From NCBI GenBank assembly GCA_002336895.1, contig DDFC01000007.1, forward strand, positions 62,001 to 126,000: a stretch of DNA of 64,000 nucleotides, in the 5' to 3' direction. This DNA comes from Verrucomicrobiaceae bacterium UBA1938. Lineage in GTDB: Bacteria > Verrucomicrobiota > Verrucomicrobiia > Verrucomicrobiales > Verrucomicrobiaceae. The position numbers and the translations under genes were made by a program. This document shows, piece after piece, positions 1-7,900 of the stretch; the first letter of the stretch is position 1, and the number at the start of each line of letters is the position of its first letter. Under the pieces are notes generated by a model. It saw nothing but the letters and a program-made list of their open reading frames with translations, made no database searches and was not told the DNA's origin.

Positions 1-444
1 CAAGGAGGTGTTCGCTGCATAATAAGTCTCGATGCCCTCCGCATCGCTGCCTTCCCCGTCCGTGTTGAGATGCACGCTCACAAAGGCATCTGCATTGTAT
101 CGTGAGGTAAATGCAGCCCTTTCATCCAGAGTTAGGTAGCTGTCATCCTGGCGTGTCATCACCACCCGTACACCGGCCTTTTCCAGCTCCTGCTTCAGCC
201 GCTTGGCGATGTCGAGACTGAGTTTTTTTTCGGTCACACCATGAGACACCGCCCCGCCATCATGCCCGCCATGTCCGGCATCCACCACCACCAGAGGGGC
301 CGTTTCAGACCAGATCGCGTCATGCGGCAGAGGCTCTGAGGCCTGCCTCTGTTGCTGCCACACAAGGCAAAAAGCACTTCCGCCCAGAGCCGCCAGAGAG
401 GCCAGGGTCTGCAGGCTTGAAGCAATGGACAGGCGAAATTTCAA
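1..444 (-). CDS. N-acetylmuramoyl-L-alanine amidase (Amidase_3), C-terminus cut by window edge
   Basis: The minus-strand reading frame is open from 444 to the window edge (148 codons). It begins with a TTG codon followed by a short hydrophobic segment typical of a signal peptide or signal anchor (SLAALGGSAFCLVW). It then runs into the Amidase_3 signature VVVDAGHGGHDGG, whose His is the first zinc ligand, followed by KKLSLDIAKRL, VVMTRQDD and FVSVHLNTD, which holds the second zinc-binding His. The family cleaves the amide bond between N-acetylmuramic acid and L-alanine in the periplasm during wall turnover or cell separation. An in-frame TAA lies just upstream of the TTG, so this start is nearly forced. 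It is divergent from a LysM protein, which also suggests peptidoglycan work. The C-terminal part, with the catalytic Glu, lies outside the window. Confidence 0.85.
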   Translation of the reverse strand, partial: MKFRLSIASSLQTLASLAALGGSAFCLVWQQQRQASEPLPHDAIWSETAPLVVVDAGHGGHDGGAVSHGVTEKKLSLDIAKRLKQELEKAGVRVVMTRQDDSYLTLDERAAFTSRYNADAFVSVHLNTDGEGSDAEGIETYYAANTSL

Positions 445-473
445 AAAATTATTCGGTTATTTAAAATATTTAT

Positions 474-501
474 TTGAATTAACAATCGAATTTTCTACAA
501 T
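474..501 (+). promoter_or_regulatory. Candidate sigma-70 promoter for the LysM gene (possible leaderless start)
   Basis: The 63-bp gap between two divergent genes is very AT-rich against a GC-rich background. TTGAAT at 474-479 and TACAAT at 496-501 are separated by 16 bp. Transcription from this pair would begin at about 507-508, exactly at the ATG of the LysM gene. No Shine-Dalgarno sequence precedes that ATG. This is motif matching only. Confidence 0.5.
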
Positions 502-507
502 TGCTAT

Positions 508-1851
508 ATGAAGACGCCATGCCCTGCCACTCGTGTGCTGAGTTCTCTCATCCTTGCATGGGGTGTCGCATCGGCAGTGCCAGCATCCGCGCAGGTCTCC
601 AACACTTTCACTGGGTCGCCACCGCCGGGTTACCCAGCACCCGGCACGGGCTTGGCTCCGCGGCAGACTTCCACCAAGGCCAGCCGCCAGTCCGCAGCAG
701 CCATTCAGGCTCCTGTCACCCATCCTCAGTACCAAGGCACATATCCCCCGCCTCCTGGCTTCACCTACCCGCCACCTCCGGGTTACGGCATGAATCAGCC
801 TTCCGCCTCGGCCAAGAAGTCCTCAGCCAAGGGAAAAACCAGCTCCAAGACACCTGCCATCAAACCCGCAGGCCCACCTCCTCCGCCCAAAGTCTATGGC
901 CCTACCGGAGACCTGACCAGCCAGGTGGAAAAACTGCGCGACAGCGACAAAGTCCAAAACCTCCGCATCGGCGCTCTGGAGCGTGATGTCAGCAGCATCA
1001 AGCGCAGTGGCAAAGGCGGATCGCGCTACGATGGCGGCAGCGATCTGGCAGCCTACACGACCTACATCTCTCGTCCCGGTGACACACTCTGGAGCATCGC
1101 CACCAAGCACCGCGTCAGTGTCGGCGAAATCCAGCAGCTCAACCGCATGACGGGTGAAGACGTCAGCGTCGGTCAGACGCTCCTCATCCCCTCCCCTCAC
1201 CGCACCCCGGAAACCACGACCGCCAGCTACACGCCCCTGACTCCCGGTGGCGCTTCAGCCGCTCCCCACTCATCCGCCACGACCACCACTGTGGTCACAG
1301 CCCCCCTCTATTACACAGTCAAAAAAGGAGACAGTCTCAAAGGCATCGCCCTCAAGCACAAGACCACCGCTGTTGCTCTGGCCACGGCCAACAAGATCAA
1401 GGACGTGAACAAAATCACCGTGGGCCAGCGCCTCAAGATCCCGGGCCGCACCACCAAGATCACGGTGGCGGCAAAGCCTCAGGCACCCCGCCCCGCCCCC
1501 TCAGACACCATCCCCCTGCCTGGGTTTGGCACCACTGGCAGCCCGCCACCGCCTGCGGCCGGTCTGGCCGCAGTCCCCCCGCCCTCAGCAGGCATGGCTT
1601 CCACTCCTGCTCCCCCACCCTCCTACCCGCCGGCATCTCCAGCCCCCAAAGCACCGGATATGACCGACTCACACCGCGGTATTCTGGCCTATCGTGTGGA
1701 CCGTGCCGACACCATCGAAAGCATCGCCACCCAGTTCACCACCACGCCGGATCACATCCGTGAGATGAACCGCCTGGCCCCGGGCTCCATGCTCAAGCCC
1801 GGAGACGAAATCATGGTTCCTGCCATGGGTGCGGTGTCGCTGAAAAACTAG
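508..1851 (+). CDS. Secreted protein with three LysM peptidoglycan-binding domains
   Basis: This 447-residue protein starts with a signal peptide (cleavage likely after ASA near residue 28). A long Pro-rich region follows to about residue 128, then a short heptad-like helix (about 134-165). Three LysM modules sit at roughly residues 186-229 (GDTLWSIATKHRVSV), 269-313 (KKGDSLKGIALKHKT) and 394-439 (ADTIESIATQFTTTP). Proline-rich linkers separate modules two and three. LysM domains bind the GlcNAc-containing glycan of peptidoglycan. No catalytic domain (NlpC/P60, M23, amidase) is visible, so it is probably a wall-binding structural or scaffold protein. The third LysM is the most divergent. It is divergent from a wall amidase, and the two may share a regulatory region. 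Function beyond glycan binding is inference. Confidence 0.8.
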   Translation: MKTPCPATRVLSSLILAWGVASAVPASAQVSNTFTGSPPPGYPAPGTGLAPRQTSTKASRQSAAAIQAPVTHPQYQGTYPPPPGFTYPPPPGYGMNQPSASAKKSSAKGKTSSKTPAIKPAGPPPPPKVYGPTGDLTSQVEKLRDSDKVQNLRIGALERDVSSIKRSGKGGSRYDGGSDLAAYTTYISRPGDTLWSIATKHRVSVGEIQQLNRMTGEDVSVGQTLLIPSPHRTPETTTASYTPLTPGGASAAPHSSATTTTVVTAPLYYTVKKGDSLKGIALKHKTTAVALATANKIKDVNKITVGQRLKIPGRTTKITVAAKPQAPRPAPSDTIPLPGFGTTGSPPPPAAGLAAVPPPSAGMASTPAPPPSYPPASPAPKAPDMTDSHRGILAYRVDRADTIESIATQFTTTPDHIREMNRLAPGSMLKPGDEIMVPAMGAVSLKN

Positions 1852-1967
1852 GCTCTACCAAGCACGCGCACTCCGCGCCCACCACCCTCCTCCCGGAAAA
1901 CTCCGCAGGCGCAATCATACGGGAAAGATTGAATGCTTCTAGGCGCATGGCCGTCTAAGCTTCCGTT

Positions 1968-2894
1968 ATGAATATGCGGCCTCGTTTCCCTTCTCACACG
2001 TGCTCCAGCACCTCAGTCTCGTTCATCGCATCCGCCTTGCTTCTGGCTCAGGGCTTGGCTGTTGAGCATGCTCGCCCGCAGGCCCCTTCCTGGCAGGACG
2101 ACACCCATCCTTTTCAGAATCCCCAGCTTCAGGCGGAGCAGGCCTTCCTCGACGGACAAAATGACGGCATGTCAGACGCCAAAGACGGCCGGGAAAGCAA
2201 CTACCGCAGGCGCAATTTCCGCTACAATGCCTACACCGAAGCCAGCTATGCCCAGGGCTACGCCCGCGGTCACGCGCAGGGCTGGCAGATGTACCAGAAT
2301 GGACGCTTCGGCGGCGGTGGCGGCATGGCTTCCAAACAAGCCGCCTACCAGGAAGGTTTCAGCGACGGCCAGAAAGACCGTGCCGCAGGCAACTCCCCTC
2401 ATTCAGGCCGCCACCCCACAACTCATCCCGGCTTTGAGGTCGAATACCGCGAGGGTTATACCAGCGGCTACAACAGTGCAGGCGGCGGTCGCCCTGGCTT
2501 CCAGGGGGGCATGGGCGCAGGAGAAAAAGCGGCGGCTTATCAGGAAGGGTTTAATGATGGCAAAAGAGACCGCCTGGCGGGCAATTCTCCCCACGCAGGC
2601 CGCCACCCCACCACGCATCCGGCCTTTGTGGCGGACTACCAAAACGGGTACATGAACGGCTACAATAGTGTGAATGGCGGCGCTGGCATCGTGCCGGGCG
2701 GACCTGCTCCAGGACGGCCGGGAGGCGCGGGCGCGGCACAAGGGGCCGCCGCTTACCAGGAAGGCTATAATGACGGCCGCGGTGACCGCCGTGCGGGCAA
2801 TTCCCCAAACACAGGCCGCCATCCCACCACACACCCGGGCTTTGAGGGCGACTATCAGCGCGGATACATGGATGGCTTTCGTGCCGGCCGCTGA
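1968..2894 (+). CDS. Secreted protein with three near-identical 46-residue tandem repeats, unknown function
   Basis: The 308-residue protein has a signal peptide at about 1-32 (SFIASALLLAQGLA). Three copies of one unit lie at residues about 125-170, 189-234 and 261-306. The unit reads AYQEGF-x-DG-xx-DR-x-AGNSP-xx-GRHPTTHP-x-F-xxx-Y-xx-GY-xx-GY. The block GRHPTTHP is identical in all three. A looser copy (QAFLDGQNDG ... YAQGYARGHAQGW) precedes them at about 58-106. Gly-rich linkers (GGGRPGFQGG, PGGPAPGRPGG) separate the units. I recognise no named domain. The regular G/Y/D spacing suggests short amphipathic helices flanking a conserved His-rich turn. It is followed by a hairpin and a convergent gene, so it is probably monocistronic. 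Either ATG (1968 or 1974) could be the start. Confidence 0.75.
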   Translation: MNMRPRFPSHTCSSTSVSFIASALLLAQGLAVEHARPQAPSWQDDTHPFQNPQLQAEQAFLDGQNDGMSDAKDGRESNYRRRNFRYNAYTEASYAQGYARGHAQGWQMYQNGRFGGGGGMASKQAAYQEGFSDGQKDRAAGNSPHSGRHPTTHPGFEVEYREGYTSGYNSAGGGRPGFQGGMGAGEKAAAYQEGFNDGKRDRLAGNSPHAGRHPTTHPAFVADYQNGYMNGYNSVNGGAGIVPGGPAPGRPGGAGAAQGAAAYQEGYNDGRGDRRAGNSPNTGRHPTTHPGFEGDYQRGYMDGFRAGR

Positions 2895-2899
2895 ATCAT

Positions 2900-2922
2900 G
2901 CATGCCTGCACCGCAGGCATGC
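2900..2922. terminator. Perfect hairpin between convergent genes
   Basis: GCATGCCTGC at 2900-2909 pairs with GCAGGCATGC at 2913-2922 around a 3-base loop (10-bp perfect stem). It lies between the stop of the repeat protein and the stop of the convergent FmdB-like gene. The following plus-strand sequence is only weakly T-rich (TCATTTTC), so it may be a bidirectional barrier or weak terminator rather than a classic intrinsic one. Confidence 0.5.
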
Positions 2923-2928
2923 TCATTT

Positions 2929-3453
2929 TCACTCCTTCACGTAGTCCCGCATCTCGTAGAGCTTGGGATCACGCACCGGCTGGCTGCGCGAGGCCTTGGC
3001 TCGTTTGAGCATCTGTGAAAACAGGGCGTCTCCGGCATCCCCCTCGTCCATGCCTCCAAACTGCTCCTCCAGCTTTTCTGGATCTTCCCCCGCTTCCAGA
3101 CGCCGCACCATCTCACGCAGTTCAGGCGGGGTTTTGTCTCCCATCATTTCCGTCATCTTGCGCATGAAGCGGCCGAGCTGGCGCGGATCGGGGTTCTGCT
3201 CGTCCATGCCGCCCATTTCGCGCTCCATGTCCTCCATGAAGCTCTCCATCTTGGTTTCATCCATGCCCGCAAACGGATCATCTGCTGACTCCTCCTTGGC
3301 CTTGCCGATCACGGCAAACGGCGAAACCCGCCGCTCCATTCTGAGTCCTTCTCCATCCGGGCAGACCGGCAGCTTGTCACGGTAGGCCAGTGTGCGGGCC
3401 AGGAAGGAATAGAGCTTGTTGTTGTCTGGGCAGTAGAACTCGTAAATCGGCAT
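2929..3453 (-). CDS. FmdB-family-like protein with a degenerate zinc ribbon and acidic Met-rich tail
   Basis: The reading frame extends upstream, but the natural start is the ATG at 3453, giving MPIYEFYCPDN. That matches the invariant FmdB N-terminus (MPIYEYxCxxCG). In standard members two CxxC pairs hold zinc. Here each pair keeps only its first Cys (YCPDNNK and VCPDGEG), so normal tetrahedral zinc binding is unlikely. The following RRVSPFAV matches the family end of the ribbon. The rest (about 50-174) is acidic and rich in Met, Glu and Gly (ESFMEDMEREMGGMDEQ) and looks like a charged helical region. Length is 174 residues, against about 70-110 for typical FmdB proteins. No function is firmly known for the family; a regulatory role is only a database tradition. 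Confidence 0.65.
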   Translation of the reverse strand: MPIYEFYCPDNNKLYSFLARTLAYRDKLPVCPDGEGLRMERRVSPFAVIGKAKEESADDPFAGMDETKMESFMEDMEREMGGMDEQNPDPRQLGRFMRKMTEMMGDKTPPELREMVRRLEAGEDPEKLEEQFGGMDEGDAGDALFSQMLKRAKASRSQPVRDPKLYEMRDYVKE

Positions 3454-3541
3454 GGCTGGAAAAAGATTCTTCGGGTCAACATAACCACCCACTTGGTCCG
3501 CTCAAGCACCGCCATTTTGAACAAGGCTCTGAAATCTTTAC

Positions 3542-4177
3542 TTGGCAGAGCCGCGATTCATCGGCACTCCATTTGCAGTGCCTGCCATCTTCACGCCCTC
3601 CGATCACTTCCGCGAACTCTCGCGCACCGAGATTTTTCCTGACACCTCCCGCCCGCTGGAGGTGGACTTGGGCTGCGGAGACGGCACATTCCTCACCGGC
3701 ATGGCCGCCCACCATCCCGAGCGCGATTTCCTCGGCGTGGAGCGCATGCTCGGGCGTGTGGTCAAAACCTCCCGCAAGATCGAGCAGCAGCAGCTCCGCA
3801 ATGCCCGCATCATGCGCCTGGAAAGCGCCTACACCGTCGGCTGGCTTCTGCCCACGGCCAGCGTCTCCCGCCTTCACCTGCTCTGCCCCGACCCCTGGCC
3901 CAAGAAAGGCCATGCTGCGCGCCGTCTGGTGAACCAGGCCGAGTTCCTCGACGGTCTGTTCCGCATCCTGGTGGATGGCGGCGAGTTTCTGCTCAAAACC
4001 GACGACCAGCCCTACTTCGAGGATGCCCTCGCCAGCTTCGCCGCCCGTGAGCATCAGTTCACCCGCCTCGACTGGCCTGCAGACGCCTTCTTCTATCCCA
4101 CCACGGACTTCGAGCAGGACTGGCTGAACATGGGCCGCTCCATTCATCGTGCGAGATGGCGCCGGATCGGACGTTAA
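3542..4177 (+). CDS. trmB: tRNA (guanine-N7-)-methyltransferase
   Basis: TrmB uses S-adenosylmethionine to make m7G46 in the variable loop of many tRNAs. The 211-residue protein has the SAM-binding motif EVDLGCGDGTFL near residue 40, the family hallmark DPWPKKGHAARRLV near 117, and the substrate-pocket motif LKTDDQPYFE near 150. Length and motif order fit the family. The start is a TTG at 3542; no in-frame ATG lies before the SAM motif. The N-terminal 30 residues are weakly conserved, so a later GTG at 3584 cannot be excluded. It is divergent from the FmdB-like gene and only 9 bases upstream of the SGNH esterase gene, so those two may be cotranscribed. Confidence 0.9.
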   Translation: MAEPRFIGTPFAVPAIFTPSDHFRELSRTEIFPDTSRPLEVDLGCGDGTFLTGMAAHHPERDFLGVERMLGRVVKTSRKIEQQQLRNARIMRLESAYTVGWLLPTASVSRLHLLCPDPWPKKGHAARRLVNQAEFLDGLFRILVDGGEFLLKTDDQPYFEDALASFAAREHQFTRLDWPADAFFYPTTDFEQDWLNMGRSIHRARWRRIGR

Positions 4178-4186
4178 AATGCGTCC

Positions 4187-4876
4187 ATGTTCCGCCGCAG
4201 CCTCTTCCTTGCCCTGATCTTCGCCCTCGGCACCAGCCTTGCCGCGGAAACCCGCACCCGCGTCGCCCTCGCGGGAGATTCCACCGTCACCGACAAAGCC
4301 GGCTGGGGGGCCGCCTTTGCCAAACTCCTCGGCCCCAAGGCCGAGTGCCTGAACTTCGCCGCTGGCGGCCAGAGCTCCAAAAGCTTCCGCGACACCGGCA
4401 ACTGGAAAAAAGTCATCGACTCCAAGCCCGCCTACGTACTTATCCAGTTCGGCCACAACGACATGCCAGGCAAAGGCCCGAAGCGCGAAACCGACCCCGC
4501 CACCACCTACCCGGAAAACCTCACCCGCTTCATCCAGGAAGCCCGCGCCATCGGTGCCAAACCCATCCTCGTCACTTCCCTCGCCCGTCGCACTTTTGAC
4601 AACGGAAAAATCCGCGGAGAACTCAAGCCCTGGGCCGACGCCGCCACCAAGGTGGCCACCGAACAAAAAGTCCCCCTCGTGGACCTCTTCAAGCGCAGTG
4701 TGGAGCTCCATAACCGGCTCGGAATTGCTGAATCCGACACATTTAATCCGCCTGGAAAGGATTTAAAAACCACGGATCGCACCCATCTCAACGCCCATGG
4801 CGCCGAGGTGATCGCAGGCATCATCGCCGAAGAAATCCGCAAAGTGGCCCCCGACCTCGCCCAGCTTCTGAAATAA
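4187..4876 (+). CDS. Secreted SGNH hydrolase, rhamnogalacturonan-acetylesterase-like
   Basis: The 229-residue protein starts with a signal peptide (LFLALIFALGTSLAA, cleavage near residue 20). It carries the four SGNH blocks: block I AGDSTVTD with the catalytic Ser, block II AAGGQSSKSF with the oxyanion Gly, block III FGHND with the oxyanion Asn, and block V DRTHLNAHG with the catalytic Asp and His. The GDST opening and the SSKSF block resemble carbohydrate esterase family 12 (rhamnogalacturonan acetylesterases, deacetylation of pectin backbone) and YxiM-like esterases. The substrate is inferred from these motifs. It follows trmB by 9 bases. A role in plant or algal polysaccharide use would suit a verrucomicrobial host. 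Confidence 0.82.
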   Translation: MFRRSLFLALIFALGTSLAAETRTRVALAGDSTVTDKAGWGAAFAKLLGPKAECLNFAAGGQSSKSFRDTGNWKKVIDSKPAYVLIQFGHNDMPGKGPKRETDPATTYPENLTRFIQEARAIGAKPILVTSLARRTFDNGKIRGELKPWADAATKVATEQKVPLVDLFKRSVELHNRLGIAESDTFNPPGKDLKTTDRTHLNAHGAEVIAGIIAEEIRKVAPDLAQLLK

Positions 4877-4927
4877 GCCCCCTCAACGGTTCTTGGCTCT
4901 GACGGCAATTCCGTCTATGATCAGGCT

Positions 4928-7900
4928 GTGAAGTTTTCGGGTCAGTTGCACAGGCTAAGGTGCCTCATTGGGGCACTGACGGCATTGGCGTTGAATGCAG
5001 ATGCACAGAATGCTCTGAAGCCCTGGGCTGCGCGCGAGACCAAACTGGCCAATGAATACCTCTCCCTCCTGGTGCAGCAGCCGGAATATGGGCGCGTGCT
5101 GGATCTGCTGTGGACTTTGTATGAAAAGCACGAAGCCACCAAGCTGCTGGTGGATAATGTCTCCCAGCAGGCGCAAAAGTCGAAGTTTGCCGCCGTCAAA
5201 ATCGTGGAGGCGCATCTGGTCCGGCGCAGCGGAGACCTGAAAAAAGCTGCCCAGCTCTATGATGAACTGCTCAAAGCTGATCCGAAAAACCTGATCGTGC
5301 TGCGATCCCGCGCTGAAGTGGCGCGCGAACTGGCAGATCCTGCAACAGCTTTCTCCCTGATCAAACAAGCTGCGGAGCTCATGCCCAAGGATGATCCTCA
5401 GGCGCCTCAGATGTGGATCGAGCTCGGCGGCATGGCCATGGCGGGCGGCAAAAATGCCGAGGCGGCTGATGCCTATGAACGCGCTGCCAAGCTCAAGCCG
5501 CAGGACATTGATCTGGCGCGGCAGGTGGCGCAGCTGCTCCTGCAGTCAGGTTTTCCTGACCGTGCCGCCAATTTCTTCTCCAAGCTGGCAGATCAGAAAG
5601 ACCCACAGCGCAAGCTGGACGCCCTCTATGATCTGGCGCGCATCTATGAGCACGCCGACCAGTTTGCCAAGGCGGACAAGGCGCTCACCGACGGCCTGGC
5701 ACTGCTGCATTTCCGCGATGGCCGCTATCTGGATTTTTTCCGCAGGAGGGTGCGTCTGCACGAACGTTTCGGCCTTCTGGAGGATCTGCGCAAAACACTG
5801 GTGGATGCAGCCAAAAGCACCCCTCCTTCAGAACAGGCGCTGCTGGATGCCACGCGGTTCTTTGAATTGACCGTGGAACCCGACGAGCAGCTGCGCTGGC
5901 TGCGGGCACTGGTGCAGGCGGTGCCGCAGATGGAGGACTACCGCTGGGAACTGGTGCGCACGCTGCTGGACCATGAAGGCGCCGCTGAGGCTGCCAAACT
6001 GCTGGATGAACGGCTCAAAAACGACGGCACTGACCTGACTGCACTGGTGCTGCTGCGCTGTGAGGCGGATCTGCGCGGAGGATCCACGGAAAACGCCAGA
6101 CAGCGTCTGCTGAAACTGCTGGATGCGCAAAACTCCCCCGATGTCGAAAAACAGGTCCTTAATTTTGCTCAGGCACGGGCTTTGGATGCAGTGATCGAAA
6201 AAATCCTGCGCGCGCGCGTTGAGCGGGACCCGCAGAAGGCGGAGGCGGTCTTTGATCTGGCCGCCTTTTTCCGGGCGCGCAGGGATCTTGCCGCAGAGGA
6301 CAAGCTGCTGCGCACTTTCACCGAAAGTGCAACCACCCTGGAGGAACGGCAGAAGCGCCTCGGAGACGCCTCCAGTTTTCTGGCGGCCAGCAACAACATC
6401 GACAGCGCCATCATGCTGGCACGCGAGGCGGTGTCCAAACCCGGCGCAGGACGTGACGCCTGGCTGCACCTGGCTGAACTGCTGGCCGAACAGGGGGAGA
6501 ATGACGAAGCGGCCGAGTGGATCGAAAAAGCCTGGCATGCCAGTACCACCGATGATGAGCGCGTGGATGTGGACGAGCGCATGCTCTCAGTCCTGATGGG
6601 GGACACCAAGGTGGCGGCCAAACCTGCAGCGAATGGCGAATTCAAGCTGCCGGATGCCTTCACCGGCATGAATTTTGCCAGTGATGAGAATGAAGGCCCC
6701 AAGCATGAGAAGCTTCCGGAAAGGGTGATGGAATTTGCCCGCAGTGCCATTTCGTCTGCCAGAAATGCCGGGGCAAAATCAGACCAGTCTCAGGCATTGC
6801 GATTTCGCGGCTTCTGGTGGGCGACGCGAACCAGGCAATTTGACGCCGCTTATGAGCTGCTGTCCGCACTCGAGTTTGATCCCCAGACCGAAAAGCCGCA
6901 GAAGGTCTCGCTGGCGGTGGAGCAGCTGAAGCTGGATCTGGCGCAGGATGATGAAAACTTTGCCCTCCTGGAGCGTCAGTTGCGTCGTCTCTCAGAACTG
7001 GATGCTGCAGGAAAGATACGCTACACGCTGCGTCTGGCAGAGCAGCTGATGGAATCTGAACGCCGTGCGGACTCTGAAACGAGCAGCCCAGGATGGAAGA
7101 GCAACAATCCCCTTGCCCCGCCGGGTGTGGCGGCCGCCAAACTGCTGGAGCGTGTTTACCATGAGTATCCAGACTCTGGACAATTGCTTTCAGCACTGAC
7201 CCAGATTTACTTCCTGCAGCGCCGTGCGGACGACGCTTTGGCCTTGTGGAAGCAGGCGGTAAGGCGCGCGGAGGGGCCTTCGGCAATCCCCCTTCTTGAA
7301 AACTACGCGGATATTCTGCTGCGCCAGCACCGAATCACCGACCACGTGGAAGTGCAGGCGCAGATCCTGGAACGCGAAACCGATGTAAAACGCCGGCGCG
7401 AAGTGCTGCGCCGCTGCATAGACCGGCTGATTTTCTCTGACTCCAACGGCGGAGAACTGGCCCCTACCGTAGCCCGGGACCGGTTGAAGATGCTGGAGCG
7501 CGCGCTGCTGGAGCGGGTGCAGCGGCATCCTTTTGACGGCTTTTACCACGAAGCGCTGGCACAGGTTTATGAGCGCGGCGGAGATCACGTGAAGGCATTT
7601 GCCAGCATGAAGCAGGCTTATTATACCGCGCCTGACACCCCCTTCTCACTGGACCAGCTGCGCGATGCCGCCCTGAAAGTGGGAGATCTGAAGTCGGCGA
7701 TTTACTTCCAGAAACAGATCGCAGCCGTGGCACCACCCAAGGAAGTCGCCGCCGAATCGCGACGGCTGGTGGAACTGCTGGAGCAGACTTTTCAGATCAC
7801 GGAGGCAGACCGCGTGCGGCGGCGCCTGGAGAGCCGCTTTGCCCAGGATGCCACTGCACTGGAGGAGCTGGCGAAGTATTACCAAAGCTCCGGCCAGGAT

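Noticed and set aside
2340..2885. Regular DNA repeats suggesting a CRISPR-like or satellite array
   Set aside because: The units are about 140 bases, diverge at third codon positions and keep one reading frame, so they are protein repeats.
3476..4711. 411-codon minus-strand frame opposite trmB and the SGNH esterase
   Set aside because: It overlaps two well-supported genes, and its Gly/Ala/Glu-rich product is typical of an antisense frame in this DNA.
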